NCBI GenBank assembly: GCA_902168185.1
Contig: CABHOV010000046.1
Coordinates: forward strand, 894,223 to 958,222
Direction: 5' to 3'
Source: an uncultured Bacteroides sp.
GTDB taxonomy: Bacteria; Bacteroidota; Bacteroidia; Cytophagales; Cyclobacteriaceae
DNA: 64,000 bases
Both the position numbers and the translations under genes were made by a program. The notes beneath the pieces are model-generated. The model saw only the letters and a program-made list of their open reading frames with translations, did no database searches and was not told where the DNA came from. Positions 27,575-37,463 of this stretch are shown in pieces (position 1 is the first letter of the stretch; every line of letters begins with the position of its first letter).

Positions 27575-28699
27575 TTATTTGAAAGAGATCGAAAGATTGC
27601 TTGTTGCTTTTGGATTGTAAGGACTCAATGTGTCCAATCGCTTGGCCAACACATCCCACGCAGCTCCAGGGGATTTTCCTCCGGATATAAATCCTTGTGA
27701 GTCGTTAAAATATCCAGGTGCTGCTGTAGTCGATAAGTAAGCGGCTAAAACATTCTGATCAATACCGGGCCACACAGCCGTGATCTCGTTCGTGAATACA
27801 TTTTTAATAGAGTATTCTTTTAGCAATACAGAACGATCATCGGAATCCAATGTACTGGGAGGTAAGCCCACTTCTGCTACACCAATGTTTGCAGGGTCAT
27901 TACCTGATGCAACAAACGCCCAGTTAAAGCCTGGTGTACCGGAGAACAATATAGCGTTGGGATGATTGCTGTTACCATATACATCTACTACATCGCCCTT
28001 TTTACCGGCAAACATGTGCAGGGTATTGATCGCATACAGATCATTCAACGGACTGCCTACTGGCAAACCTGCTATACTTACTTCCATGTGCGCATCGTAA
28101 CCAAGTTCACCGGCTTCGCTATAGTCGATACGGAACATGGCATCGGGTGCATTTGCATTTTTAATACGATCGCAGTTATAGGGCTTGATGATCGCGATTC
28201 CTTTCACCGTACTTGCTTTATTCCAGAAGATCTGCAGCGCCTTGCCACCGTCCGCTTCGCTTTCAGAATCAGCATCTGTAATGGTGAGTTCATAGTCCCA
28301 ATCTTGTCCTTCAAAAGAAACATCTGACAAAACGATGAGGTTCTTAACACGATTGTCATCTTCACCGACATAGGTAATCGACATCACGCGATCAATTTTA
28401 TACTTACGAATGCCTGCTATAAATTCCTCCGCCAATTGTGAGGACGCCTCCCCTACTGCTATAAACGTTCCCAGGTTTACATATATATCATTTCCTTTTA
28501 CGGTGTCTTCAGCACTTCTTGCACCAAGTCTTCCATTTGCAGTACTGCTGCTGATGGAGGCCGGTATATCTACGCTGAAAGAAGAAGGAAGTATATCTTC
28601 CTGTGACGTTTCGTCTTGGTTCATTTCGCAGGACGTTAACAAAATAGAGAACGCCAGCCCCATGATTAAGACAAATGAAATCAGTTTTGCAGTCTTCAT
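27575..28699 (-). CDS. unknown lipoprotein downstream of the TonB operon
   Basis: I do not recognise the family. The 374-residue protein has an N-terminal hydrophobic segment ending in L-L-T-S-C near residue 24, a lipobox, so it should be a lipoprotein. The rest is beta-rich, with many Asp and Gly residues and no known catalytic motif. It follows the sigma/FecR/TonB/DUF4249 operon in the same direction after a 232-bp gap. It may belong to the same uptake system, but the gap and its own terminator make a separate unit possible. Confidence 0.75.
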   Translation of the reverse strand: MKTAKLISFVLIMGLAFSILLTSCEMNQDETSQEDILPSSFSVDIPASISSSTANGRLGARSAEDTVKGNDIYVNLGTFIAVGEASSQLAEEFIAGIRKYKIDRVMSITYVGEDDNRVKNLIVLSDVSFEGQDWDYELTITDADSESEADGGKALQIFWNKASTVKGIAIIKPYNCDRIKNANAPDAMFRIDYSEAGELGYDAHMEVSIAGLPVGSPLNDLYAINTLHMFAGKKGDVVDVYGNSNHPNAILFSGTPGFNWAFVASGNDPANIGVAEVGLPPSTLDSDDRSVLLKEYSIKNVFTNEITAVWPGIDQNVLAAYLSTTAAPGYFNDSQGFISGGKSPGAAWDVLAKRLDTLSPYNPKATSNLSISFK

Positions 28700-28931
28700 G
28701 TTTTTACTGTTTAGTTAAGTGTTTTTTGGTTTCTGTTTTGAGAAAGCAAGTGATTAACCTGCCTTACATCCCTAGAACACACGGATTTGGATATACCCTT
28801 ATGTCACCTTCCGATTTTTTTAGAATGGCCTTTTTTGACAGTGAAAACAAAGAAAATGTGTTATAGCGTGAGCGATACAGCTATCCTTATTCATTAACTA
28901 TTAAGGAATAACAATTAACTGCTAAGCTTCA

Positions 28932-29723
28932 CTATTGGATAATCGTTGTATCGGAAACTACTGTGGAGACTGCGAAGAAGCCGATGGCACCTTCGCTGAG
29001 GTTGGTACTTACATTGTCGCGTTGTACATCGAATACACCTCCTCGCCATTCGGTTTCAGAGAGTAAAGATCTAAGAAAAGCCCTGTATGCAGGACTTAAT
29101 GAATATTTCCTGCGAACAATGGTAGTATACAACGGGAAAGTAAAATCTGTTTTATCGGGTTTATATATATCGTTTACATCAACGGTCTTCAGGTCATAGT
29201 ATACAACTTTGCCCGCGCAGTTTGCGGCTGTACATGCGCTGGTATTTTCCCAGGTAAGTATATGATCGATAAAATTTGCATCTTGTCCGGAAGGGCTAAA
29301 CGTTAATATATAGGCATCGCCATTCTGCTCGTAGTGCAACGTAGGAAGCGTTTCTACCGGCACGGCGCTATCCGCAGCGGTATATTCTTTTTCATTGTAC
29401 TGAATCGACAAGCTATATATCCTCCCGGTTACGGCTCGTAATACAGGGGTATAGTATTCTCCTGATCCTGCAGGTGATTCTGTTAATGTATATATCGTTG
29501 TTCCGTCTCCGATTGTTACCACCGCACCGCTGATCGGCTCAGGCGTTTCGTTTTGTGTTTTATAGGGACGCGTTAATTTGATTCTGTGTTTTATATTCTC
29601 GTTGGTCAATATCCCTTCCACCACAACCAGATTGGTATCATACGATGATAGCGGAAGATCAGCAGACTCTTCGCAAGCTATCAGCATATACATTAAGAAG
29701 GCTATAACAGTTTGTATCCTCAT
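28932..29723 (-). CDS. DUF4249-family protein, partner of a TonB receptor
   Basis: The 263-residue protein has a short hydrophobic N-terminus with I-A-C-E-E, a lipobox-like site, so surface lipidation is likely. It is beta-rich, with the DUF4249 pattern V-V-E-G-I-L-T-N and a central G-A-V-V-T-I-G-D-G strand. DUF4249 proteins are regularly encoded right after TonB-dependent receptors with carboxypeptidase-like domains and are thought to be SusD-like partners. The start overlaps the receptor stop (ATGA at 29720-29723), so they are translationally coupled. Confidence 0.82.
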   Translation of the reverse strand: MRIQTVIAFLMYMLIACEESADLPLSSYDTNLVVVEGILTNENIKHRIKLTRPYKTQNETPEPISGAVVTIGDGTTIYTLTESPAGSGEYYTPVLRAVTGRIYSLSIQYNEKEYTAADSAVPVETLPTLHYEQNGDAYILTFSPSGQDANFIDHILTWENTSACTAANCAGKVVYYDLKTVDVNDIYKPDKTDFTFPLYTTIVRRKYSLSPAYRAFLRSLLSETEWRGGVFDVQRDNVSTNLSEGAIGFFAVSTVVSDTTIIQ

Positions 29724-32359
29724 AAGAACTTAAAGTTATAGGCTATAGATGGCGTAAATCTGAATAAATAGAAATGTGATGTTGTACGGTTATTCTCCAG
29801 CAGGTTGGATGGTATCTCAAAATCACCATCGCTTGATTCCGTTTTGTTATAGTTTACAAAGAGTGAGTTTTTCCGTCCGTAGAGATTGAAAACAGAAAAC
29901 GAGACACTATGCTTGAATCTCTTTTCAGGATTCTTATTCAGCTTAAAAGTAGCCGAGATATCCATCCTATGATAATCCGGAAGCCTGTCATTATTCTTCT
30001 GTCCATATACCGGAACTTCTTCACCATTATACATATAAAAACTAATGGGCGAAGAAAACGGAGCACCGGTTGAATATGTCCAGTTCATGCCGAAGTTCCA
30101 ACGCAAAGAAAGATCATAAGCAAGCATCAGATTTACCTGGTGAGGCCTGTCGTAAAAAGCATTATACACCCGGCCTTCATTAACATCAGCAAACTTTCGC
30201 TTCGCGCGCGAATAGGTATAGCCTGCCCATCCGCGAAGACGGCCTTCATCCTTTTTAGCAAGCAATTCAATCCCATAAGCAGTAGCCGTACCGATGCGCA
30301 ACTCACGCTCTACTAAAGGGTTCAGTAACGTTTCCGCATGCGCGTTATAGTCAATCTGGTTGTCCATCTTTTTATAAAAAGCTTCTGCCATAACAGATGT
30401 ACCCAAACGTTGCAACGACCGATAGTAACCAAGTGCTACCTGGTTCGAATACTCCGGCTTTATATTTATACTGCTGGGAAGCCAGACTTCCAGCGAAGTA
30501 AACGGGCTGGTAGAATTCGAAATTAAATGAACATTTTGAACGTTGCGAGAGAAGCTTGCCTTGACCGATGCGTTCTCATTCAACAAATAGCTTATCGTGG
30601 CGCGGGGCTCTACATTTACAAACTGTTTATAGTTCTCGCCTTTCTTATAGTATAAAGTATCAATCGGGTTTCTATTCTCATCGAAAACAAATTCAAAGGC
30701 TTCACCCGTATTGGACCAAAGCGAAAATCGCAATCCATAATTTATACCCCATCGCTCTCCGACTTTCACTTCATGGTTGGCATACAATACCACTTCAAAT
30801 GCATTGCGCACAGAAAGCGAAGGTATAGATGCCAGCGTTGTATCCGACTTGAAATTCCCCGGATTGAAAGTGTATCCATTTATACCTATACCAAACGTTA
30901 CTTCATTTTCTGGTTTTATAAAGTAACTGAAATCCGATTTCAGATTTATATTGGATATGTGAGAATTCCACCGCGTGTTCGTGTCAACATCGGTATATAA
31001 GAAGTAATCGTAACCGGCTATAGCCAGCGTGGTGTTCATAAACAGGCGATCGCTGAACAAATGATTCCACCGGAGTGTGCCTGCAGTATTCGTCCAGGAA
31101 ATTCCCGTGTTGTTGTTAAAGTAGTTGTCGTCACCGTTATAAAATGAAAAGAAAAAATGATTACGCTGATTCAACCTGACATTTACTTTGGAAGTGAAAT
31201 CATGAAAATCAAACTGTTTTATATCGCTATCCACCTTTTGCAAAATCCATTTTACAGTAGAGGCACGCGCGGAAACGAGAAATGAACTTGCACTTTTTTT
31301 GAAAGGTCCTTCCACTCCGAGCTTGGTAGAAATAAGTCCCGTGCTTCCCCAGACCTGTACATGTTGATCGTTCCCTTTCTTTGTACGTATATCCAGCACA
31401 GACGATAATCTTCCGCCAAGCGAAGCAGGCATATCTCCTTTATATAACGTCATATCATTTACGGCATCGGGTATAATGGTAGAAAAGACACCGAGCAAAT
31501 GACTCGGATTATAGATCGGAGCATCGTCTATCAATACCAGGTTCTGGTCACGGTTTCCACCGCGCACATAATAAAATGTAGAGCCATCGGCATGCATCTT
31601 TACACCGGGTATAGATTCCAGTGATTTCACTACATCCATTTCCCCGAATAGTGCGGGCCGTTCTTCTACCGCCTTAGGGCGCACATGGGTATTGCCCGCA
31701 GCAATCTCCTGAACCATATCCGGCAGCGCATTGCTCACAACGACTTCTTCTAATACCGGTAACTCTTCCTTCAATGCTATATCTTGCTGGTAAGAAGCGC
31801 TTAGATCTATGGTCGCCAAATATTCCTTGTAGCCAAGAAATGAGCTGGATATAGTATAGCTGCCTTTCGGAACCGTAATAGAAAAGAAACCAAAAGCATT
31901 TGTAACAGTACCTGTCTGTAGCTCTTTTAAAAGAACAGTGGCACCGATAAGCGCTTCCCCGGTATCGGCATCCTTAATGTTTCCGCTGAATGTAAAAGTA
32001 GACGCGTTATTTTTGTCTACACGTTTTTCAGGCTTCAGTATAACTTGTCCTTCTACCAAAGTATATTTCATTCCAAACTGCTCCGACAGATCATTTAGAA
32101 TAGAAGTCAACGACTGATTGACGACCCTATAGCGAACGATTTGTGCGGCTGGAATTTTTTTAGGGTTATATGAAAATCGAATGCCACTTTTCTGAGCGAT
32201 GATGGCAAGTAGTTCCGTAAGTGACGTATTCACATCTATACTGAGTGTTACATCGGGCAGATTATTTTGTGCAGAGGCATGCAGGTATAAAAAGATCATC
32301 GGGACAACCAGTCCCTTTAAAAGTTTTTTTTGGATGGATCGCTGAATACTTGCTAGCAT
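29720..32359 (-). CDS. TonB-dependent outer-membrane receptor with STN and CarboxypepD_reg domains
   Basis: The 879-residue protein has a signal peptide (1-30), then an STN domain (about 36-108) and a carboxypeptidase-regulatory-like domain (about 125-210, G-T-V-T-N-A-F-G-F-F-S). A plug (about 210-330, with G-V-K-M-H-A-D-G-S-T-F-Y-Y-V-R-G-G and I-D-D-A-P-I-Y-N-P-S-H) and a beta-barrel ending in an aromatic-rich strand follow. The STN domain is what a FecR-type anti-sigma factor contacts, so the receptor should signal inward as well as import its ligand. The ligand is unknown. It overlaps fecR by 7 bp and the DUF4249 gene by 4 bp. Confidence 0.92.
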   Translation of the reverse strand: MLASIQRSIQKKLLKGLVVPMIFLYLHASAQNNLPDVTLSIDVNTSLTELLAIIAQKSGIRFSYNPKKIPAAQIVRYRVVNQSLTSILNDLSEQFGMKYTLVEGQVILKPEKRVDKNNASTFTFSGNIKDADTGEALIGATVLLKELQTGTVTNAFGFFSITVPKGSYTISSSFLGYKEYLATIDLSASYQQDIALKEELPVLEEVVVSNALPDMVQEIAAGNTHVRPKAVEERPALFGEMDVVKSLESIPGVKMHADGSTFYYVRGGNRDQNLVLIDDAPIYNPSHLLGVFSTIIPDAVNDMTLYKGDMPASLGGRLSSVLDIRTKKGNDQHVQVWGSTGLISTKLGVEGPFKKSASSFLVSARASTVKWILQKVDSDIKQFDFHDFTSKVNVRLNQRNHFFFSFYNGDDNYFNNNTGISWTNTAGTLRWNHLFSDRLFMNTTLAIAGYDYFLYTDVDTNTRWNSHISNINLKSDFSYFIKPENEVTFGIGINGYTFNPGNFKSDTTLASIPSLSVRNAFEVVLYANHEVKVGERWGINYGLRFSLWSNTGEAFEFVFDENRNPIDTLYYKKGENYKQFVNVEPRATISYLLNENASVKASFSRNVQNVHLISNSTSPFTSLEVWLPSSINIKPEYSNQVALGYYRSLQRLGTSVMAEAFYKKMDNQIDYNAHAETLLNPLVERELRIGTATAYGIELLAKKDEGRLRGWAGYTYSRAKRKFADVNEGRVYNAFYDRPHQVNLMLAYDLSLRWNFGMNWTYSTGAPFSSPISFYMYNGEEVPVYGQKNNDRLPDYHRMDISATFKLNKNPEKRFKHSVSFSVFNLYGRKNSLFVNYNKTESSDGDFEIPSNLLENNRTTSHFYLFRFTPSIAYNFKFL

Positions 32360-33378
32360 CCTGCTGCTGTGATTACAATCTGATTACCGTTAACCTGGTA
32401 AGTAAGATTAAGCGTTGTTTCCAGCACGTGCAGAACTGCATCGAGAGACTGATGATCGAATGTAACCGTTACAACGCAAGACGCAGGAACGTCAGCAGCT
32501 ATAGTGATGTTGGCCCGGTATATTTTATTCAACGTTTCCACCACAGCACGAAGATCGTCTTCCGTAAATATAATTTTGCGCGTATTCCACGACTGGAAGT
32601 TCACATCCTTATTTATACTACTGCTAACTTGCTGGCTGCCTTTACTATATATACCCTTTTCTCCGGCAACGAGCTTCACTTCTGTTTTTGAATCCGGCAC
32701 AGAAAGCTTTACAGTACCAGTCTCGACAACCACTTCTACTTGCGCCAGGCTATCGTACGCCAGCACATTGAACGATGTTCCCAACACTTCTACTACGGCA
32801 CTGTTCGCATGTATACGAAACGTTTTTTGGGGATTGCGCGTGACTTCGAAAAATGCTTCGCCCTGGAGGGTCACCGTTCGGTCCTTTTCATTAAAGGAGG
32901 AAGAATACGAAAGTTCAGAGTGACTATTCAGTGTTACCTGCGATCCATCCGGTAAAGATATAGTGCGCGTCTCGGAAGCAGTTTCATAATGTATAGTATT
33001 ATCTCCGGAAATAAAATTTAGGATGATCCAGCCAGAGACGGCTACCAATGCTATAGCCGCTGCAATTTTATACCAAAAGTTTAATGGAGATTTTTCTATA
33101 GAACGGAGTTTAGCTTCCGGCTTCCCTTCGTTCCTCTGAATCGTTGTTATGAAATGATTCCACTCGTGATCTATATCAACCGTATGCATTGCTTCAGCCT
33201 GATGTGCATAGTGATTCTCGCTTATCTCGAATACTTTTTTGTATGCAAGATAATGGCGCTCATTTTCCTGTGCCTCTGCAATCCAGTCACGTAATGCCGT
33301 CTCCTCTTCGGAAGAAGCTTCACCCGCCAGATGCTTCGTTATCAGCTCTTTTACACTATCGTCAAAATCATTTTTCAC
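32353..33378 (-). CDS. FecR-type anti-sigma factor
   Basis: The 341-residue protein has a cytoplasmic N-terminal part (1-95) for the sigma factor. A single membrane helix follows (about 100-122), then a FecR domain (about 130-235, T-R-T-I-S-L-P-D-G-S-Q-V-T-L-N) and a C-terminal DUF4974 domain (about 265-338). It should hold the ECF sigma factor inactive until the TonB receptor signals. The sigma gene lies 41 bp upstream, and the receptor gene starts inside the end of this gene. Confidence 0.92.
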   Translation of the reverse strand: MKNDFDDSVKELITKHLAGEASSEEETALRDWIAEAQENERHYLAYKKVFEISENHYAHQAEAMHTVDIDHEWNHFITTIQRNEGKPEAKLRSIEKSPLNFWYKIAAAIALVAVSGWIILNFISGDNTIHYETASETRTISLPDGSQVTLNSHSELSYSSSFNEKDRTVTLQGEAFFEVTRNPQKTFRIHANSAVVEVLGTSFNVLAYDSLAQVEVVVETGTVKLSVPDSKTEVKLVAGEKGIYSKGSQQVSSSINKDVNFQSWNTRKIIFTEDDLRAVVETLNKIYRANITIAADVPASCVVTVTFDHQSLDAVLHVLETTLNLTYQVNGNQIVITAAGC

Positions 33379-33419
33379 TCATCTATTCTGTTTTATAACA
33401 CATAAATTCAGCGTTACCC

Positions 33420-33944
33420 TTATTGTCTCCACATAAAAAATATCAGCGTAAGAAATTCACCCAGGTGTTCACGTAGCACACTCAGGGCTTTCGACATCTG
33501 CGCTTCAACAGTCTTGATGGAGATTCCCATTTTCTCTGCAATCTGTGCATACTTCAAGCCTTCCATACGATTCAACTCGAAAACCATTCTGCATTTTTCC
33601 GGCAATGACTGGATGCCGATTTCAATTTCACGCTCGAGCTCGGAAGTCTCCAGCGATGTGTTGTTTTCCACCAACGCTTCCTCTTTCACATTTTCAAGTA
33701 TAACATGCTTTTTATTATCGCGGATGTGATTGAGACTTCGATTTCGCACCGCTGTATATAGATAGCTTCGATAATTCGTATCCGAAGGAAGTGTATCAAA
33801 TTTTTCCCAAACGGTGACAAACACATCGTGCACCAAGCCCTTCGCCTCATCCCAGTCTCCTACATACTTGAATGAAAAACTGCAGAGTGGTTTGAATAAC
33901 TCTCTGAACAATTGTTCGAACGTATTTAAGTTCTTATCTGCCAA
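33420..33944 (-). CDS. ECF sigma factor (FecI-like)
   Basis: The 174-residue protein has the sigma-70 region 2 (about 1-80, with A-K-G-L-V-H-D-V-F-V-T-V-W) and region 4 (about 115-170, with E-G-L-K-Y-A-Q-I-A-E-K-M-G-I-S-I-K-T-V-E). It is the Bacteroidota type that is paired with FecR. It starts the sigma/FecR/TonB/DUF4249 operon. A TATCTTTA-like -7 element lies about 30 bp upstream on the minus strand, so the operon may have its own basal promoter. Confidence 0.92.
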   Translation of the reverse strand: MADKNLNTFEQLFRELFKPLCSFSFKYVGDWDEAKGLVHDVFVTVWEKFDTLPSDTNYRSYLYTAVRNRSLNHIRDNKKHVILENVKEEALVENNTSLETSELEREIEIGIQSLPEKCRMVFELNRMEGLKYAQIAEKMGISIKTVEAQMSKALSVLREHLGEFLTLIFFMWRQ

Positions 33945-34157
33945 GATTCCGATGGCTTGTTAGGCTCTATTAAACTTAAAGATATTAAAAATAAACATCT
34001 GCCATCGCTCGTTATTACGCGACAAAGACCAGAATAAACATTGCATTGTTGAATCTGAAAAAAATAAGGCCTCTGAAAATATGCTTAGCGGCCGAATTGT
34101 CTTATCTTTTAGAATTATTGATAGCACAGTGCTATCCAGTCCGATAAACTTGAACCT

Positions 34158-35285
34158 GTGAAAGTAAACGAACAAGTAAAATTTGCCAAAGACTATACTG
34201 GTTTCTACGCCAAAGTAAGAGAACGCGCAGACCACTATTTTACAAGCAAAAACCTATCGCGTAACGCAGACGCGCTAATGATTTTCAAAACTGTATTTTT
34301 CCTCGGAGGCACATTCAGTTTATACTTGCTCATTCTATCAGATTCGTTTTCACTGTGGACGATGTTCGCGATGGCGATCGGCTTAGGAGTCTTCTCTGCG
34401 TTCATCGGCTTCAATGTATGCCATGACGCTATACATGGCTCATACTCTTCCAACGCTTTTGTGAACACAGCCCTCGGATCAATCTTTAACCTGATCGGTG
34501 CCAATGTATACAACTGGAAGATCTCTCATAATTTAGTTCACCATACATTTACCAACATTCATGAACATGACGATGATCTTGTGGTAGCGCCTGGTCTGGT
34601 GACGGTATGTCCTCAGGAATCACCATTGCCCATTCAACGTTATCAGCATTTCTATGCTTTCCTGCTTTACGGAATGGCAAGTTTAGCGTGGATCTTCGCG
34701 AAAGACTATATTAAGTTTTTTCAAAGTAAAATTGGCGGTCACGCAACACCAAGTCATCCGCGCATCGAGCTTTTCAAACTCTTCTTCTTTAAAATACTAT
34801 ACTATATATTGGTTATTGTATTGCCTTTGATGTTGATTGATTCCATTACCTGGTGGCAATTCGCGATTGGATTTGTATGCATGCAAATGGCAAAAGGTTT
34901 TGTGTTGGGATTAGTCTTCCAACTGGCTCACATCGTGGAAGGACTGGAGTTTCCTGAGCCTGATACATCCGGACAAATGGAAGATGCATGGGCAGCCCAT
35001 CAGATGCGTACTACAGCCAACTTCGGAGTACAGAATTTCTTTACCTGCTTTTTCTGTGGTGGACTCAATATGCAGATCGAACATCATTTATTCCCAAAGG
35101 TTTGCCATACACATTACCGCGCGTTATCCGCGATTGTAAAGAGCACCGCGCACGAATATGGTTTACCGTATTTTGAAAACGACTCTTTCTCTACAGCACT
35201 CGCGTCACATTACCGCCTCTTGCGGAAGTTCGGCAAGGAAGCTTTGGACAGCAACTCTATCCGGGCAAAAGAACTCGTAGTCTAA
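34158..35285 (+). CDS. acyl-lipid/acyl-CoA front-end-type fatty-acid desaturase
   Basis: The 375-residue protein is a di-iron membrane desaturase. Histidine boxes are seen as H-D-A-I-H near residue 98, S-H-N-L-V-H-H near residue 131, and Q-I-E-H-H-L-F-P near residue 312. The Q-x-x-H-H form of the last box is the hallmark of front-end and linoleoyl-CoA-type desaturases. No cytochrome b5 domain is fused. The start is GTG at 34158. The likely role is adjusting unsaturation of membrane lipids. Neighbours give no further hint. Confidence 0.87.
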   Translation: MKVNEQVKFAKDYTGFYAKVRERADHYFTSKNLSRNADALMIFKTVFFLGGTFSLYLLILSDSFSLWTMFAMAIGLGVFSAFIGFNVCHDAIHGSYSSNAFVNTALGSIFNLIGANVYNWKISHNLVHHTFTNIHEHDDDLVVAPGLVTVCPQESPLPIQRYQHFYAFLLYGMASLAWIFAKDYIKFFQSKIGGHATPSHPRIELFKLFFFKILYYILVIVLPLMLIDSITWWQFAIGFVCMQMAKGFVLGLVFQLAHIVEGLEFPEPDTSGQMEDAWAAHQMRTTANFGVQNFFTCFFCGGLNMQIEHHLFPKVCHTHYRALSAIVKSTAHEYGLPYFENDSFSTALASHYRLLRKFGKEALDSNSIRAKELVV

Positions 35286-35301
35286 AACAAAAAGTATATT
35301 C

Positions 35302-35330
35302 TCACCAATCTCTCCCAGAGAGATTGGTGA
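35302..35330. repeat. 12-bp perfect inverted repeat after the desaturase gene
   Basis: TCACCAATCTCT (35302-35313) pairs fully with 35319-35330 across a 5-nt loop. It is 16 bp past the desaturase stop. It has no T-tract directly after it, so it is either a weak terminator or an RNA 3'-end stabiliser. Confidence 0.5.
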
Positions 35331-35337
35331 AGCATTC

Positions 35338-35362
35338 TTACTCAACTATTCTGGTTGAGTAA
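35338..35362 (+). terminator. possible terminator hairpin, second of a tandem pair
   Basis: TTACTCAAC (35338-35346) pairs with 35354-35362 over a 7-nt loop and is followed by a T-rich but interrupted stretch. Together with the hairpin at 35302 it could end the desaturase transcript. Confidence 0.4.
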
Positions 35363-35558
35363 TTCTTCTATTGTATTTCTGCAAAGGTTACCGATCTTGA
35401 ATTTGCTCAACTCGTGTTAACTGAATCTAAAGAACTCTTTCTTCTCTTACCATATAGGTATACGGTCCAGTGATTTGGACGCAAGTATGATCTGATCTAT
35501 AAAGACATTTTTCCTAAACATTTTTAAGCTACTCTCATCAGTATACTGATCAATGACT

Positions 35559-35617
35559 ACGTAAATCCACCGAGGTATTTACGTGTAGTAAGACTTACAT
35601 TTTATATATTTTTTTTT
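35559..35617 (+). terminator. hairpin with T-run in the non-coding gap
   Basis: ACGTAAAT (35559-35566) pairs with 35577-35584. The stem can extend into CC/GG with one bulge. A stretch with nine or so T follows near 35608. It looks like an intrinsic terminator, about 275 bp after the nearest upstream gene, so it may end a separate small transcript or a long 3' UTR. Confidence 0.4.
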
Positions 35618-35891
35618 AAATCAAGTTTAACCTTACAATGATGGTATACATACCGCTAGCATAAATATACCTTGGACCTAATGTTAGATTTTTGCGAAAG
35701 TTTTCATAATCACTATACCCCCACCTTGAAATACGAATCTGCCTCAATGCATTTATCATCAGATAATAAATAGCTAACATTATTTACTGAGAAGATTCAC
35801 TGAAATAATAGGGAGCAAGATATATAGCAAGGCATGTCAGCAAACAAGAGAGTAATAAAAATTTAAGATATAAAATTTAGGAATTGGCTTT

Positions 35892-37463
35892 ATGAAAAAA
35901 AAGATAGAAGGGTATATCAGGAAACATATAATTGTATTTTCTATAGGTTTAGTGGCTACGTTGTTGGTGATAAACATTGTCTTCATGTTTCAAAACAAGG
36001 AGAGCATTGTTGAGAATAACAATATCCGGGAAGACGCTGACGCTATCATCAAAGATACTGAACGGCTTATAACGTTTTTGAATAATATAGACCTTGGCGT
36101 AAGGGCCTATGGCCTTACCAAGAAGCCAGAGATGCTTGTACCAACTACATCTGCAATCAAATACCTATGGCCTCACTTTGAAAGCCTCGAGAAGAGACTT
36201 GTAAAGGAAGGCTACGATGTATCACAATTTAAAGAACTTCAGAAAACATACCATGACTACGTTGATTTCAACATGAAGATGGTAGAAATGGCGGATCTCG
36301 ATAGCAGCGAAGTATTTAAAAGCATGATGATGGAAGACCGGGGAATGATCGCCTGGACACAAACACATGAGATCGGTGGAAAGATTATCGAATTTGAAAA
36401 GGCGAAGAGTCTTGCTGCAGAAGTAAGCTATCAGTCGGCTGTTGAAAACAATCTATACCTCCAATTTCTTATAGTCCTGATTGGATTTCCAACACTCGGT
36501 TTTATTGTCTATAAAATGATAAACGATAACCGTGCGCGGCAGAGATTATTGATTGAACTGGAGGAGAATAACCGGAAGTATGTATTTAATCCGGGCACAG
36601 ATATACATTTCAATGACCAGCAGGAATTGATTGCAAACTCTATTAGAAACCTTCAGCATGCAAGTGAATTTATTGAACATATAGCGGACGGCAATTATTC
36701 TACCGAGTGGGCAGCGTTAAGTGAGGAGAATAAAGCGATCAATGAGACGAGCCTTGCCGGAAGACTTACCAAGATGAGAGACCAGTTGAGACAGATGAAG
36801 CATGAGGAAGAAACGCGTTTATGGAGTAACGAAGGGTTAACTAAAATTTCTGAAACGGTAAGAAATCATCAGAATGATCTCAAGGTTCTATCCGATGAGG
36901 TTGTGAGGTTTTTAACGAAGTATATGGGAGCTCAGCAGGGCGGGCTCTTCATTTTAAAGAATGATGATGAGCAAGGCGAATACCTGGAGCTTGCAGCGTG
37001 TCATGCTTATGACAGGAAGAAATTTCTGGAGCGCAAGATTAATATAGGTGTAGGTCTGGTAGGACAAACATTTTTGGAAGGGGAAACTACGATGCTGACG
37101 AAACTTCCGCAGGGCTATACCTATATAACTTCTGGTATGGGCGAAGCTACACCCAGCTGTGTTGTGATTGTTCCGATGAAATACAATGACAAAATCGAGG
37201 CTATTATAGAAATAGCCGGGCTTGAGAAATTTGAGAAACATCAAGTTCATTTCCTTGAGAAAGCTGGCGAGTTTGTTGCCTCTGCCTTGCAGAGTGTAAG
37301 AACAACCGAGAAAATGAAAACACTGCTGGCAGCCTCACAGCAACATGCCGAAGAAATGCGCGCCACAGAAGAAGAACTGCGACAGAATATGGAAGAACTG
37401 ATTGCCACGCAAGAGACGCTGATGCGCAAGCAGGCCAATGCTGCTCAGCTGCACGAGAACTAA
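35892..37463 (+). CDS. CHASE3-like/GAF sensor protein without output domain
   Basis: The 523-residue protein has a membrane helix (12-33), a helical periplasmic sensor region (34-187, CHASE3-like), a second helix (188-210), a linker, a GAF domain (about 315-478) and a C-terminal coiled coil rich in Glu (about 480-520). The coiled coil carries the E-E-M-R-A-T-E-E-E-L-R-Q-N-M-E-E-L pattern that usually connects to a PAS or kinase domain. Here the frame ends right after it. No kinase, cyclase or EAL/GGDEF domain is present. It may act through partner binding, or it is a shortened relative of a longer sensor. Function unknown. Confidence 0.8.
   Translation: MKKKIEGYIRKHIIVFSIGLVATLLVINIVFMFQNKESIVENNNIREDADAIIKDTERLITFLNNIDLGVRAYGLTKKPEMLVPTTSAIKYLWPHFESLEKRLVKEGYDVSQFKELQKTYHDYVDFNMKMVEMADLDSSEVFKSMMMEDRGMIAWTQTHEIGGKIIEFEKAKSLAAEVSYQSAVENNLYLQFLIVLIGFPTLGFIVYKMINDNRARQRLLIELEENNRKYVFNPGTDIHFNDQQELIANSIRNLQHASEFIEHIADGNYSTEWAALSEENKAINETSLAGRLTKMRDQLRQMKHEEETRLWSNEGLTKISETVRNHQNDLKVLSDEVVRFLTKYMGAQQGGLFILKNDDEQGEYLELAACHAYDRKKFLERKINIGVGLVGQTFLEGETTMLTKLPQGYTYITSGMGEATPSCVVIVPMKYNDKIEAIIEIAGLEKFEKHQVHFLEKAGEFVASALQSVRTTEKMKTLLAASQQHAEEMRATEEELRQNMEELIATQETLMRKQANAAQLHEN

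Larger units (their letters stand above)
35286..35891. other. 606-bp non-coding gap with several hairpins
   Basis: No plausible gene was seen here. The gap holds a 12-bp perfect hairpin (35302-35330), a 9-bp hairpin (35338-35362), a 14-nt palindrome (35537-35550) and a hairpin followed by a T-run (35559-35617). The rest is AT-rich, with no recognised element. Confidence 0.6.
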
